From Bacillota bacterium (lineage in GTDB: Bacteria > Vulcanimicrobiota > JAMDEM01), in assembly GCA_023486985.1 (NCBI GenBank), contig JAMDEM010000009.1:4001-17546 (forward strand): a stretch of 13,546 nucleotides of DNA, written 5' to 3'. Below are positions 1-5,608 of the stretch, piece by piece. Each line of letters begins with the position of its first letter. The stretch's first letter is position 1. Under the pieces are notes generated by a model, which was not told the origin of the DNA, ran no database searches, and was given only the letters and a program-made list of their open reading frames with translations. Both the position numbers and the translations under genes were made by a program.

Positions 1-1
1 A

Positions 2-364
2 CCTCCAATAAAGCATTTGCCCAGAGTAAGGCTGGTTCCCGGCAAGGGAAATATAGTGGTAAATGCCCGCCCTTATATGGATTATTTCGGACGAAGGGTT
101 TTTGAGGTAATTGTAAAACAGCCTCTTGAGCTTACCAAGACTCTCAGCAAGTTTGACGTTGTGGCAAAAGCCCAGGGCGGCGGAATAGCCGGACAGGCTG
201 GAGCGGTAAGACACGGAATTGCAAGAGCTCTGGTAAATTTCGACCCCGAATTAAGGTCTATGCTTAGAAAAGCCGGTTATCTTACCAGGGACCCCAGAAT
301 GAAGGAACGCAAGAAATACGGAAGAAAAAGAGCAAGAAAGAGCTTCCAGTGGACTAAGAGATAG
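2..364 (+). CDS. rpsI: 30S ribosomal protein S9, 5'-truncated by the window edge
   Basis: S9 is a small-subunit ribosomal protein whose basic C-terminal tail reaches the decoding centre near P-site tRNA. The visible protein has the family's RVRLVPGKGN block, the glycine-rich GGGIAGQAGAVRHGIARAL segment and the Lys/Arg-rich tail KKYGRKRARKSFQWTKR, ending in the usual -KR. The frame is open from base 2, so the TTG at 17 is not a real start: S9 is normally about 130 residues and only about 120 are present, so roughly 10-15 N-terminal residues lie upstream. The first few codons (PPIKHLP) fit the conserved GRRKxxVARVR motif poorly, which could mean an assembly-edge error. S9 is usually cotranscribed behind L13 (rplM), which would lie to the left. 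An intrinsic terminator follows directly. Confidence 0.96.
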   Translation, partial: PPIKHLPRVRLVPGKGNIVVNARPYMDYFGRRVFEVIVKQPLELTKTLSKFDVVAKAQGGGIAGQAGAVRHGIARALVNFDPELRSMLRKAGYLTRDPRMKERKKYGRKRARKSFQWTKR

Positions 365-391
365 TTTGAAGCTCATTATCAAAGAGTTGAA

Positions 392-424
392 ACAGGTCAG
401 GTGTTTGCCTGACCTGTAGTTTTT
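392..424 (+). terminator. Intrinsic terminator after rpsI
   Basis: A perfect 10-bp inverted repeat (ACAGGTCAGG at 392-401 pairing with CCTGACCTGT at 408-417) encloses a 6-nt loop and is followed by AG and a run of five T (420-424). This is a textbook Rho-independent terminator, 28 bp after the rpsI stop. It separates the ribosomal operon from acpS. Confidence 0.93.
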
Positions 425-454
425 CAGGAGGTTTTAAAAAAATATAATCGAATA

Positions 455-484
455 TGGAAATAAACAGCTTTTAATGGGTATAAT
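455..484 (+). promoter_or_regulatory. Possible sigma-70-type promoter for the acpS operon
   Basis: A consensus TATAAT lies at 479-484, 21 bp before the acpS ATG. The best -35 candidate is TGGAAA at 455-460, with an 18-bp spacer and a 4/6 match to TTGACA. A second TATAAT at 443-448 has no acceptable -35. A promoter is expected here because the rpsI terminator lies just upstream, but the -35 is weak and the exact placement is uncertain. Confidence 0.35.
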
Positions 485-505
485 CAAATTAAATCAGGTG
501 CACCA

Positions 506-895
506 ATGAGTTTCAGGCTTGGCGTAGACATAGTGGAAATAGAAAGAATAAAAAAGGCTGTGAACAGGTGGGGAAATAAGTTTTTAAACAGGGTTTTCAC
601 CCCTCTGGAACAGGAATACTGCCTTGCAAAGAAAGGCTCCTGCCGTCATCTGGCTGGCAGATTTTCATGTAAAGAGGCGGTCATCAAAGCTCTGGGAAAA
701 AGAGTTCCCTGGTGTGATATCGAGATAGTCAATTCATCAACCGGTTCTCCTTCCTTAATACTGTATAACAGGGCGGTAACTGAAGCCGAAGGAATTAAAG
801 GAAAGCTCTTTCATATAAGTATTTCTCACTGCAAGAAATTTGCCGTGGCAAATGCTTTATTGGAGGTTGATAATGAAAATAGTATCAGCCGTTGA
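506..895 (+). CDS. acpS: Holo-[acyl-carrier-protein] synthase
   Basis: AcpS transfers the 4'-phosphopantetheine arm of coenzyme A to a serine of acyl carrier protein, activating it for fatty-acid synthesis in the cytoplasm. The 129-aa length is normal for the family. The N-terminal GVDIVEIERI (residues 6-15) carries the Mg2+-binding Asp8, and FTPLEQEYC (31-39) follows. The second core motif, GRFSCKEAVIKALG (51-64), supplies Glu57 and Lys61. The ISISHCKKFAVA stretch near the C-terminus matches the family's S-I-S-H-x-x-x-x-A-x-A signature. The ATG at 506 has an AGGTG Shine-Dalgarno at 496-500 with a short 5-nt spacer. The 3' end overlaps nnr by 23 bp; acpS-nnr adjacency is common in bacteria, so the pair is probably cotranscribed and translationally coupled. 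Confidence 0.95.
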   Translation: MSFRLGVDIVEIERIKKAVNRWGNKFLNRVFTPLEQEYCLAKKGSCRHLAGRFSCKEAVIKALGKRVPWCDIEIVNSSTGSPSLILYNRAVTEAEGIKGKLFHISISHCKKFAVANALLEVDNENSISR

Positions 896-2423
896 GATGG
901 CAGGCATTGACAATGCTGCCATTAATTCGGTGGGTATTCCGGCTGCGGTTCTCATGGAAAATGCAGGCCTTTCGGTAGTAAGCGCCCTTGAAAGAAAATT
1001 CAGCGATTTAAGTTCTAAAAAAGTATTGATAATATGCGGCTCCGGCAACAACGGGGGAGACGGGATGGTTGCTGCAAGGCATCTGGCTAACAGGGGAGTA
1101 AGCCTTCAGGTGGCGGCTCTTTTTAGTCCCGGTTCATCCTTAACTGAAGAAGCTCTCATAAATTACAGGATCCTTGAAAATATGAAAATTGCAGTGGAAG
1201 AAATCAAAGATTCTTCCGATATTTCTCTTATGGCGCGCTTCCTGGAATCCAGTGATATTGTAGTTGATGCAATTTTTGGCACGGGATTGAAGAGGGAGGT
1301 TGACGGCATTCAGGCTGAATCAATAAAAATGATGAATTCTTCCGGGAAATGGGTAGCTGCCGTTGATATTCCTTCGGGAATAGCTGCCACAACGGGGCGA
1401 ATTATGGGAACTGCTGTTAAGGCAGATATTACAGTGACTATGGGTCTTCCAAAGTGGGGACTTCTTCTTTTTCCAGGGGCAAATTTTGCCGGAGAGGTTG
1501 TTGTTTCGGATATCGGCATTCCCGGCTGGCTTCTTTTGGATGAGAAGATTAAAGGAAATTTAATTGAACCTTCTTTATTCAGGGGCGCTCTGCCAGAAAG
1601 GCCTATCGATGCCAATAAAGGAACCTGTGGAAAAGTTCTGGTGGTAGGCGGCTCAGCCGGCTATACAGGCGCTGCTGCCCTTGCCGCAGAAGCAGCTTTA
1701 AGGTCCGGTGCAGGACTGGTTTATCTTGCTTTACCCGGTAGCTTAAACTCTTCCATGGAGGCAAAGCTTACTGAAGTTATAACATGTCCTTTGCCGGAGA
1801 ACAAGGAAAAAACCCTTTGTTCCACATCCTTGCCGGCGCTAAAAGCCCTTGCTGGCGGTGTTGATGTGGTTGCAATTGGTCCGGGTCTGGGCAGGAGTCC
1901 GGAGACGGTTGAGATGATTTTAAAATATCTGGACGGGCTTGACAAACCGGCTGTGATTGATGCCGATGCACTTTACGCATTGTCACAGAAGAAGCTGAAA
2001 AAATTCAAGAATCCTTCCGTTCTCACTCCTCATTTTGGGGAGATGGCAAGGCTTGCCGGAGTTGAAATTGAAAAGATAAAAAAAGACCCTGTCGGGATTT
2101 CAAGGGATTTTGTCAGCCGCACATCATCGGTGCTTGTTCTTAAAGGCGCTCACAGCCTGGTGACGCTTCCTGACGGCAGAGTTTTTCTAAATACCACCGG
2201 GAATCCGGGCATGGCAACCGCTGGTTCGGGTGACGTCCTTACGGGGATGATTGCCGGCTTTATTGCCCAGGGTGCAAACATAGAAATGGCAGCAGCTGCG
2301 GGTGTTTATCTTCACGGCGCAGCAGGGGATGAGGCAGCTTTGGAATACGGAATTCACGGGGTAATCGCCGGGGATATTACAAAGAATATTGGTAAAACCA
2401 TGAAAAGATTCTGGATAAGCTAA
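873..2423 (+). CDS. nnr: Bifunctional NAD(P)H-hydrate epimerase / ADP-dependent (S)-NAD(P)H-hydrate dehydratase
   Basis: Nnr repairs damaged nicotinamide cofactors. The N-terminal YjeF_N domain epimerises R/S NAD(P)H hydrates, and the C-terminal ribokinase-fold domain dehydrates the S form using ADP. In the 516-aa product, the epimerase domain (about 1-215) shows GSGNNGGDG (56-64), DAIFGTG (132-138) and VDIPSG (164-169). The dehydratase domain begins near NKGTCGKVLVVGG (about 248) and contains GPGLGRS and the AGSGD motif at 450-454, whose Asp454 matches the catalytic Asp of the family. An ATG at 840 is in frame, but I prefer 873 because GGAGG at 862-866 sits 6 nt before it and the product then begins MKIVSAVEMAGID, as is typical. 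The gene lies within acpS at its 5' end and 17 bp before the next gene. Confidence 0.95.
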   Translation: MKIVSAVEMAGIDNAAINSVGIPAAVLMENAGLSVVSALERKFSDLSSKKVLIICGSGNNGGDGMVAARHLANRGVSLQVAALFSPGSSLTEEALINYRILENMKIAVEEIKDSSDISLMARFLESSDIVVDAIFGTGLKREVDGIQAESIKMMNSSGKWVAAVDIPSGIAATTGRIMGTAVKADITVTMGLPKWGLLLFPGANFAGEVVVSDIGIPGWLLLDEKIKGNLIEPSLFRGALPERPIDANKGTCGKVLVVGGSAGYTGAAALAAEAALRSGAGLVYLALPGSLNSSMEAKLTEVITCPLPENKEKTLCSTSLPALKALAGGVDVVAIGPGLGRSPETVEMILKYLDGLDKPAVIDADALYALSQKKLKKFKNPSVLTPHFGEMARLAGVEIEKIKKDPVGISRDFVSRTSSVLVLKGAHSLVTLPDGRVFLNTTGNPGMATAGSGDVLTGMIAGFIAQGANIEMAAAAGVYLHGAAGDEAALEYGIHGVIAGDITKNIGKTMKRFWIS

Positions 2424-2440
2424 AGAAAGGGGATAAAACA

Positions 2441-3292
2441 GTGCGCACGTTGATTCAATTCGGCTCGGCAATAAAGAATCATGTCAGCAAATACCTTCCA
2501 GCGTTTAAGCATTACAAAGATATTCCCACGCCTGAGTATCTGATTTTTCTCTTTCACCGTGTTCAGGAGGACGGCTGGAATGCCTTCCTGCTTGTTCAGG
2601 GATCCCGGTACGTCGGGAGATTTAACATAGAAACGGCAATTTGCAGAAGGAATGACTATCCGTATTTCTATGCCTCTGCCCGCCCCTTCATTGCCGTTGA
2701 CGGCGTGAGAGAAAGGCTCAACAAACTTATATACGGAGCCGACGGATGGTGGGAATACAGGTCCCCGGAAGAATTCAGCAAAAAAATTACCGAAGCTTTC
2801 TGGCTGGCTGAAAGAGGTTTAGCCTACCTTGTTGAGAATAACCAGAAGGTTCTTGAAAGAGAAATTCAGTTCTGGATTCCTTCTTTCCGGGAATGGAAAC
2901 TGGATAATCAGGAAAATATTGATAAACCCCTTGGAGAGAGATTCCAAAAGTTAAAACTTGAAAAAGAAACTTATGATTATATAACTTTTATGCTCGACAA
3001 GACTCCTATAAGCCCCTTTGAAACGCTTGCCTTCAAGAAGGAGTTTAACAGCGACCACTGGCTGAGTTTTTTAACCTTTATAATGACAAAGATTCTTGAG
3101 ATGAAGGATCTGGAAGCATTGCTTAATCAGGATGTTAAAGGCACTGTAGTCAAAAATGATGAGATGGGAGTTATTCTGAAAAGAATTCCTGATTCCGTAA
3201 AAGTTGTAGATGAAGAAGAAAACAAGATTAACACTCTTGGATATGCTTTTACCAAAGCAGAGGCGGTAGCAGAAGCTTTCCTTTGCGTATAA
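2441..3292 (+). CDS. Conserved-looking hypothetical protein, 283 aa
   Basis: I do not recognise this family. The product appears soluble: there is no signal peptide and no long hydrophobic segment. It is rich in aromatic residues, with clusters such as DYPYFYASARPF and YGADGWWEYRSPEEF in the first half. The second half is charged and probably helical (WLAERGLAYLVENNQKVLEREIQ, then RFQKLKLEKETYDYITFML). No nucleotide-binding, metal-binding or catalytic motif is evident. The GTG start at 2441 is supported by an AAAGGGG tract at about 2427-2433, about 8 nt upstream. It lies 17 bp after nnr and 19 bp before the CBS protein, so it is very likely in the acpS-nnr operon. The codon choice resembles the neighbours, and I see no sign of transfer. 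The coding call is firm, while the function is open. Confidence 0.85.
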   Translation: MRTLIQFGSAIKNHVSKYLPAFKHYKDIPTPEYLIFLFHRVQEDGWNAFLLVQGSRYVGRFNIETAICRRNDYPYFYASARPFIAVDGVRERLNKLIYGADGWWEYRSPEEFSKKITEAFWLAERGLAYLVENNQKVLEREIQFWIPSFREWKLDNQENIDKPLGERFQKLKLEKETYDYITFMLDKTPISPFETLAFKKEFNSDHWLSFLTFIMTKILEMKDLEALLNQDVKGTVVKNDEMGVILKRIPDSVKVVDEEENKINTLGYAFTKAEAVAEAFLCV

Positions 3293-3311
3293 GTTTTGAA
3301 AGGAGCATTTT

Positions 3312-3752
3312 ATGCTGGCAAAAGACATAATGACTGCGGAAGTTGTTTCGGTTGGCACTGATACCACAGTTAACGAAATTGCAAGGATACTGCATGAAAA
3401 GAAAATAAGCGCCGTTCCTGTGGTAAATGAAAATTCAGAACTTCTGGGAGTGGTAACAGAAGAAGATCTTATTCATAAAGTGGCAAAGCCTCATATTCCT
3501 CTTCATATAGAACTTCTCGGGGGAATTTTATATTTTGAAAAGCCTCAGACGATAAATGACGAACTTAAAAAACTTATGGGCAGAACCGCTTCGGAGATTA
3601 TGACAAAGAAAGTTGCAACTGTGGGGGAGGAAGCTCCGGTTGAGGATATAGCGGCGTTAATGCTGGATGAGCAGGTAAACTGGATTCCTGTTGTAAAGGG
3701 AAAAACACTTGCCGGGGTTATCACCCGCCTTGATATATTAAAGGCTGTTTAA
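3312..3752 (+). CDS. CBS-domain-pair protein
   Basis: This 146-aa protein is made almost entirely of two CBS domains (a Bateman module), which typically bind adenine nucleotides such as AMP, ATP or S-adenosylmethionine and sense cell state. CBS1 spans about 4-56 (AKDIMTAEVVSVGTDTTVNE, then VPVVNENSELLGVVTEEDLI). CBS2 spans about 95-146 (SEIMTKKVATVGEEAPVED, then WIPVVKGKTLAGVITRLDIL). The linker of about 38 residues, including LLGGILYFEKPQ, is the type seen in many stand-alone bacterial CBS proteins. No catalytic or transport domain is attached, so it probably regulates a partner, which cannot be identified here. The ATG at 3312 has AAAGGAG just upstream at 3299-3305. It is 19 bp after the hypothetical gene and 37 bp before the M20 gene, consistent with cotranscription. 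Confidence 0.92.
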   Translation: MLAKDIMTAEVVSVGTDTTVNEIARILHEKKISAVPVVNENSELLGVVTEEDLIHKVAKPHIPLHIELLGGILYFEKPQTINDELKKLMGRTASEIMTKKVATVGEEAPVEDIAALMLDEQVNWIPVVKGKTLAGVITRLDILKAV

Positions 3753-3789
3753 CATACATAAGTTTTTAGAGAGGTGCTGAAGTAAAAGA

Positions 3790-4998
3790 GTGGCAGATAA
3801 AACGGAAATTGAAAGAAGTCTTTCTAAGGTCATTTTAGAGAAAGCAAGAAATATAAGGGAAGAACTAATTGAAACAAGAAGAAAGATTCATAAAAATCCC
3901 GAAGTAGGGTTAAGAGAATTTCAGACAGCAAAACTGATAAAAGGAAAGCTTGAATCTCTTGGAATAAAAGTAATTCTTTCTCCGTCAACAACGGCTGTTG
4001 TAGGAATACTGGAAGGGAAGATGCCGGGTAAAACAGTGGCTCTAAGAGCCGATATGGATGCTCTCACCGTTCAGGAAAAGAGTGATACGGAATACAAATC
4101 CCAGGTTCCTGATGTTATGCATGCTTGCGGCCATGACGGACATGTGGCAATGCTCCTGGGGGCTGCGGAAATTCTTAATTCCCTGAAGGAAAATTTGAAA
4201 GGAAATGTTAAATTTCTTTTCCAGCCTGCTGAAGAGGGACCCGGTGGAGCCCTGCCAATGATAGGTGAGGGTGCTTTAAAAAATCCTGAAGTTGATGCCT
4301 GCATAGGACTTCATCTTTACAATGATTTAAAAACCGGCAGCGTAGTGGTGGAATCCGGCACGATAAGTGCGGCGGCAGATGAATTCAGGCTTGCGATTCT
4401 GGGGAAGGGAGGCCATGGCGCTTCTCCGCACGAAGGTGTAGATGCGATTGTTGCGGCTTCTCATGTTATTCATGGACTGCAGTCAATAGTCAGCCGGTTT
4501 GTTGACCCGGTAAAACCTGTGGTAATCACGGTGGGCACTATCAAGGGAGGATACAGGCATAATATAATTGCCGATTCGGTTGAAATGACCGGTACAGTCA
4601 GGACCCTTGATGCAGAACTCAGGAAAAAGATGAAGGCAATGATGGAAAAAACCATTTCGGGAATCACCTCAGCCTTTGGTGCATCGTACAAATTTGAATA
4701 TGATTACGGCTATCCCTCAACGGTAAACGATGAAGGTTTGTGCAGTCTGGTGCGTGAGGCTCTGGCAGATCTTCTCGGCAGGGAAAACGTGAAAGATTAT
4801 GAGGAAGCTACCATGGGCGCTGAAGATTTTGCTTATTTTTCCCGGAAAGTTCCATCGGTAATGTTCAGCCTTGGCGGAATGAAAGAAGATTCAGAGAATT
4901 ATCCTCATCATCATCCAAAATTTGATTTCAACGAAGAAGCTCTGGTCATAGGGTCAGCTTCTCTTGCAAGAACGGCTATTGAATTCCTTTCAAGGTGA
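3790..4998 (+). CDS. M20 family (M20D-type) metal-dependent amidohydrolase
   Basis: This belongs to the hippurate hydrolase / N-acyl-amino-acid amidohydrolase group, which removes acyl groups from N-acylated amino acids or related conjugates using two divalent metals. The 402-aa length is normal. Expected metal ligands are visible: Cys113 and His115 in MHACGHDGH (110-118), the Glu pair 148/149 in PAEEGPGG, His175 in GLHL and His374 in the YPHHHPKFDF segment. GGHGASPHEGVDAI (207-220) marks the dimerisation/lid domain. There is no signal peptide, so the enzyme is cytoplasmic. The start is GTG at 3790, with GAGAGGTG at about 3769-3776 as a ribosome site at a long spacing; no better in-frame start is near. 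The substrate cannot be told from sequence: IAA-amino-acid hydrolase-like, hippurate, N-acetyl-diaminopimelate and N-acetylcysteine deacylases all share these motifs. It is the last gene of the acpS run. Confidence 0.93.
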   Translation: MADKTEIERSLSKVILEKARNIREELIETRRKIHKNPEVGLREFQTAKLIKGKLESLGIKVILSPSTTAVVGILEGKMPGKTVALRADMDALTVQEKSDTEYKSQVPDVMHACGHDGHVAMLLGAAEILNSLKENLKGNVKFLFQPAEEGPGGALPMIGEGALKNPEVDACIGLHLYNDLKTGSVVVESGTISAAADEFRLAILGKGGHGASPHEGVDAIVAASHVIHGLQSIVSRFVDPVKPVVITVGTIKGGYRHNIIADSVEMTGTVRTLDAELRKKMKAMMEKTISGITSAFGASYKFEYDYGYPSTVNDEGLCSLVREALADLLGRENVKDYEEATMGAEDFAYFSRKVPSVMFSLGGMKEDSENYPHHHPKFDFNEEALVIGSASLARTAIEFLSR

Positions 4999-5010
4999 TA
5001 ATGTTTTAAT

Positions 5011-5073
5011 AAACAAGTTTGTTTTCTCACGTTATCTCAAGGGCGTGCGCCTGTGATTTTAATAGTTCGAAAA
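5011..5073. repeat. Tandem 63-bp repeat, copy 1
   Basis: The first of two identical 63-bp copies separated by a single base (G5074), giving a 64-bp period. Each copy starts with a palindrome (AAACAA-GT-TTGTTT). It then has TCAC...GTGA around the GC-rich inverted repeat GGCG-TG-CGCC, followed by TTTTAAT and TTCGAA. It lies in the 154-bp gap between the M20 gene and the universal stress gene. Confidence 0.95.
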
Positions 5074-5074
5074 G

Positions 5075-5137
5075 AAACAAGTTTGTTTTCTCACGTTATC
5101 TCAAGGGCGTGCGCCTGTGATTTTAATAGTTCGAAAA
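5075..5137. repeat. Tandem 63-bp repeat, copy 2
   Basis: The second copy is identical to 5011-5073 at all 63 positions and ends 15 bp before the ATG at 5153. Its 3' end adjoins the ribosome-binding site (GGAGGG, 5143-5148), so any structure or operator in it would lie in the immediate leader of the downstream gene. I see no third copy in the window. Confidence 0.95.
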
Positions 5138-5152
5138 TAAGCGGAGGGATTT

Positions 5153-5581
5153 ATGCCTGTTAAAAGTATTCTCATAGCTGTAAATGACACGCCTGTTACG
5201 GAAGAACTTGTTAGAGTTTCATGTAAAATTGCCAAACTTGAGAAAGCAAACGTTTATATTGTTTACGTTTTTGAAGTGCCACGCGCTCTTCCTCTCGATG
5301 CCGAGATTTCCGAGGAATTTGAGAAAGGGGATCTGGTTCTGGAGAAAGCTGCAGCCGTTGCCGAAGAATTCGGGCTGGAGCCGGAAACCGATATAATACA
5401 GGCTAGAGCGGCCGGTACGGGAATTGTTGATGAGGCAAGAGATCTTGGGGCTGACTTGATAGCGGTGGGAATGAATGCCAAGCCGAAGCTTGGCGATTAC
5501 ATATTTGGAAGTACGGTAAATTATGTTCTTGACAGGGCTCCGTGTCAGGTTATAGTTGTCAGGAATGCGATAAAAAACTGA
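5153..5581 (+). CDS. Universal stress protein (UspA family)
   Basis: This single-domain 142-aa Usp is a cytoplasmic protein of the UspA superfamily, whose members dimerise, often bind ATP and modulate stress physiology or a neighbouring transporter. The N-terminal strand KSILIAVNDT carries Asp12, in the place of the usual nucleotide-contacting Asp. The C-terminal half has ARDLGADLIAVGMNA (95-109) and the FGST element (118-121), followed by CQVIVVR. The usual ATP loop reads G-x-x-G-x9-G-S/T. Here G106 and G119-S120-T121 are present, but the second glycine is Ala109, so ATP binding is uncertain. The ATG at 5153 is preceded by GGAGGG at 5143-5148. The permease gene starts 27 bp downstream, and Usp-permease pairs (or fusions) are common, so a joint role is likely but inferred. 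Confidence 0.93.
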   Translation: MPVKSILIAVNDTPVTEELVRVSCKIAKLEKANVYIVYVFEVPRALPLDAEISEEFEKGDLVLEKAAAVAEEFGLEPETDIIQARAAGTGIVDEARDLGADLIAVGMNAKPKLGDYIFGSTVNYVLDRAPCQVIVVRNAIKN

Positions 5582-5608
5582 AGCAGATTGAATGGGCCGG
5601 AGTAATTA

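Noticed and set aside
443..448. TATAAT as the acpS -10 box
   Set aside because: No acceptable -35 lies 16-18 bp upstream, since that stretch is the tail of the rpsI terminator; the TATAAT at 479 fits better.
840..872. Upstream ATG start for nnr at 840
   Set aside because: In frame, but inside acpS with no ribosome site; the ATG at 873 has GGAGG 6 nt upstream and gives the usual N-terminus.
1310..1986. Minus-strand reading frames opposite nnr
   Set aside because: They lie wholly over conserved Nnr domains, have no recognisable motif, and are best explained as shadows of the sense codons.
2441..4998. A new defence or signalling system made of the unknown protein, CBS protein and M20 enzyme
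   Set aside because: The genes sit in a housekeeping run with acpS and nnr; there is no effector, nuclease, toxin or membrane killer domain, and nothing beyond adjacency ties them together.
5028..5064. Intrinsic terminator for the M20 gene inside the repeat
   Set aside because: TCAC/GTGA can close a stem before TTTTAAT, but the interior pairs poorly (a long one-sided loop and a 3-4 bp GC core), so I kept it as a repeat only.
5051..5073. Possible tRNA T-arm remnant (GTTCGAA within each repeat copy)
   Set aside because: No acceptor, D-arm or anticodon stem can be built around it, and the expected pairing of the T-stem is absent.
5011..5137. Possible CRISPR array
   Set aside because: Only two units, separated by a single base; there is no spacer and no cas gene.
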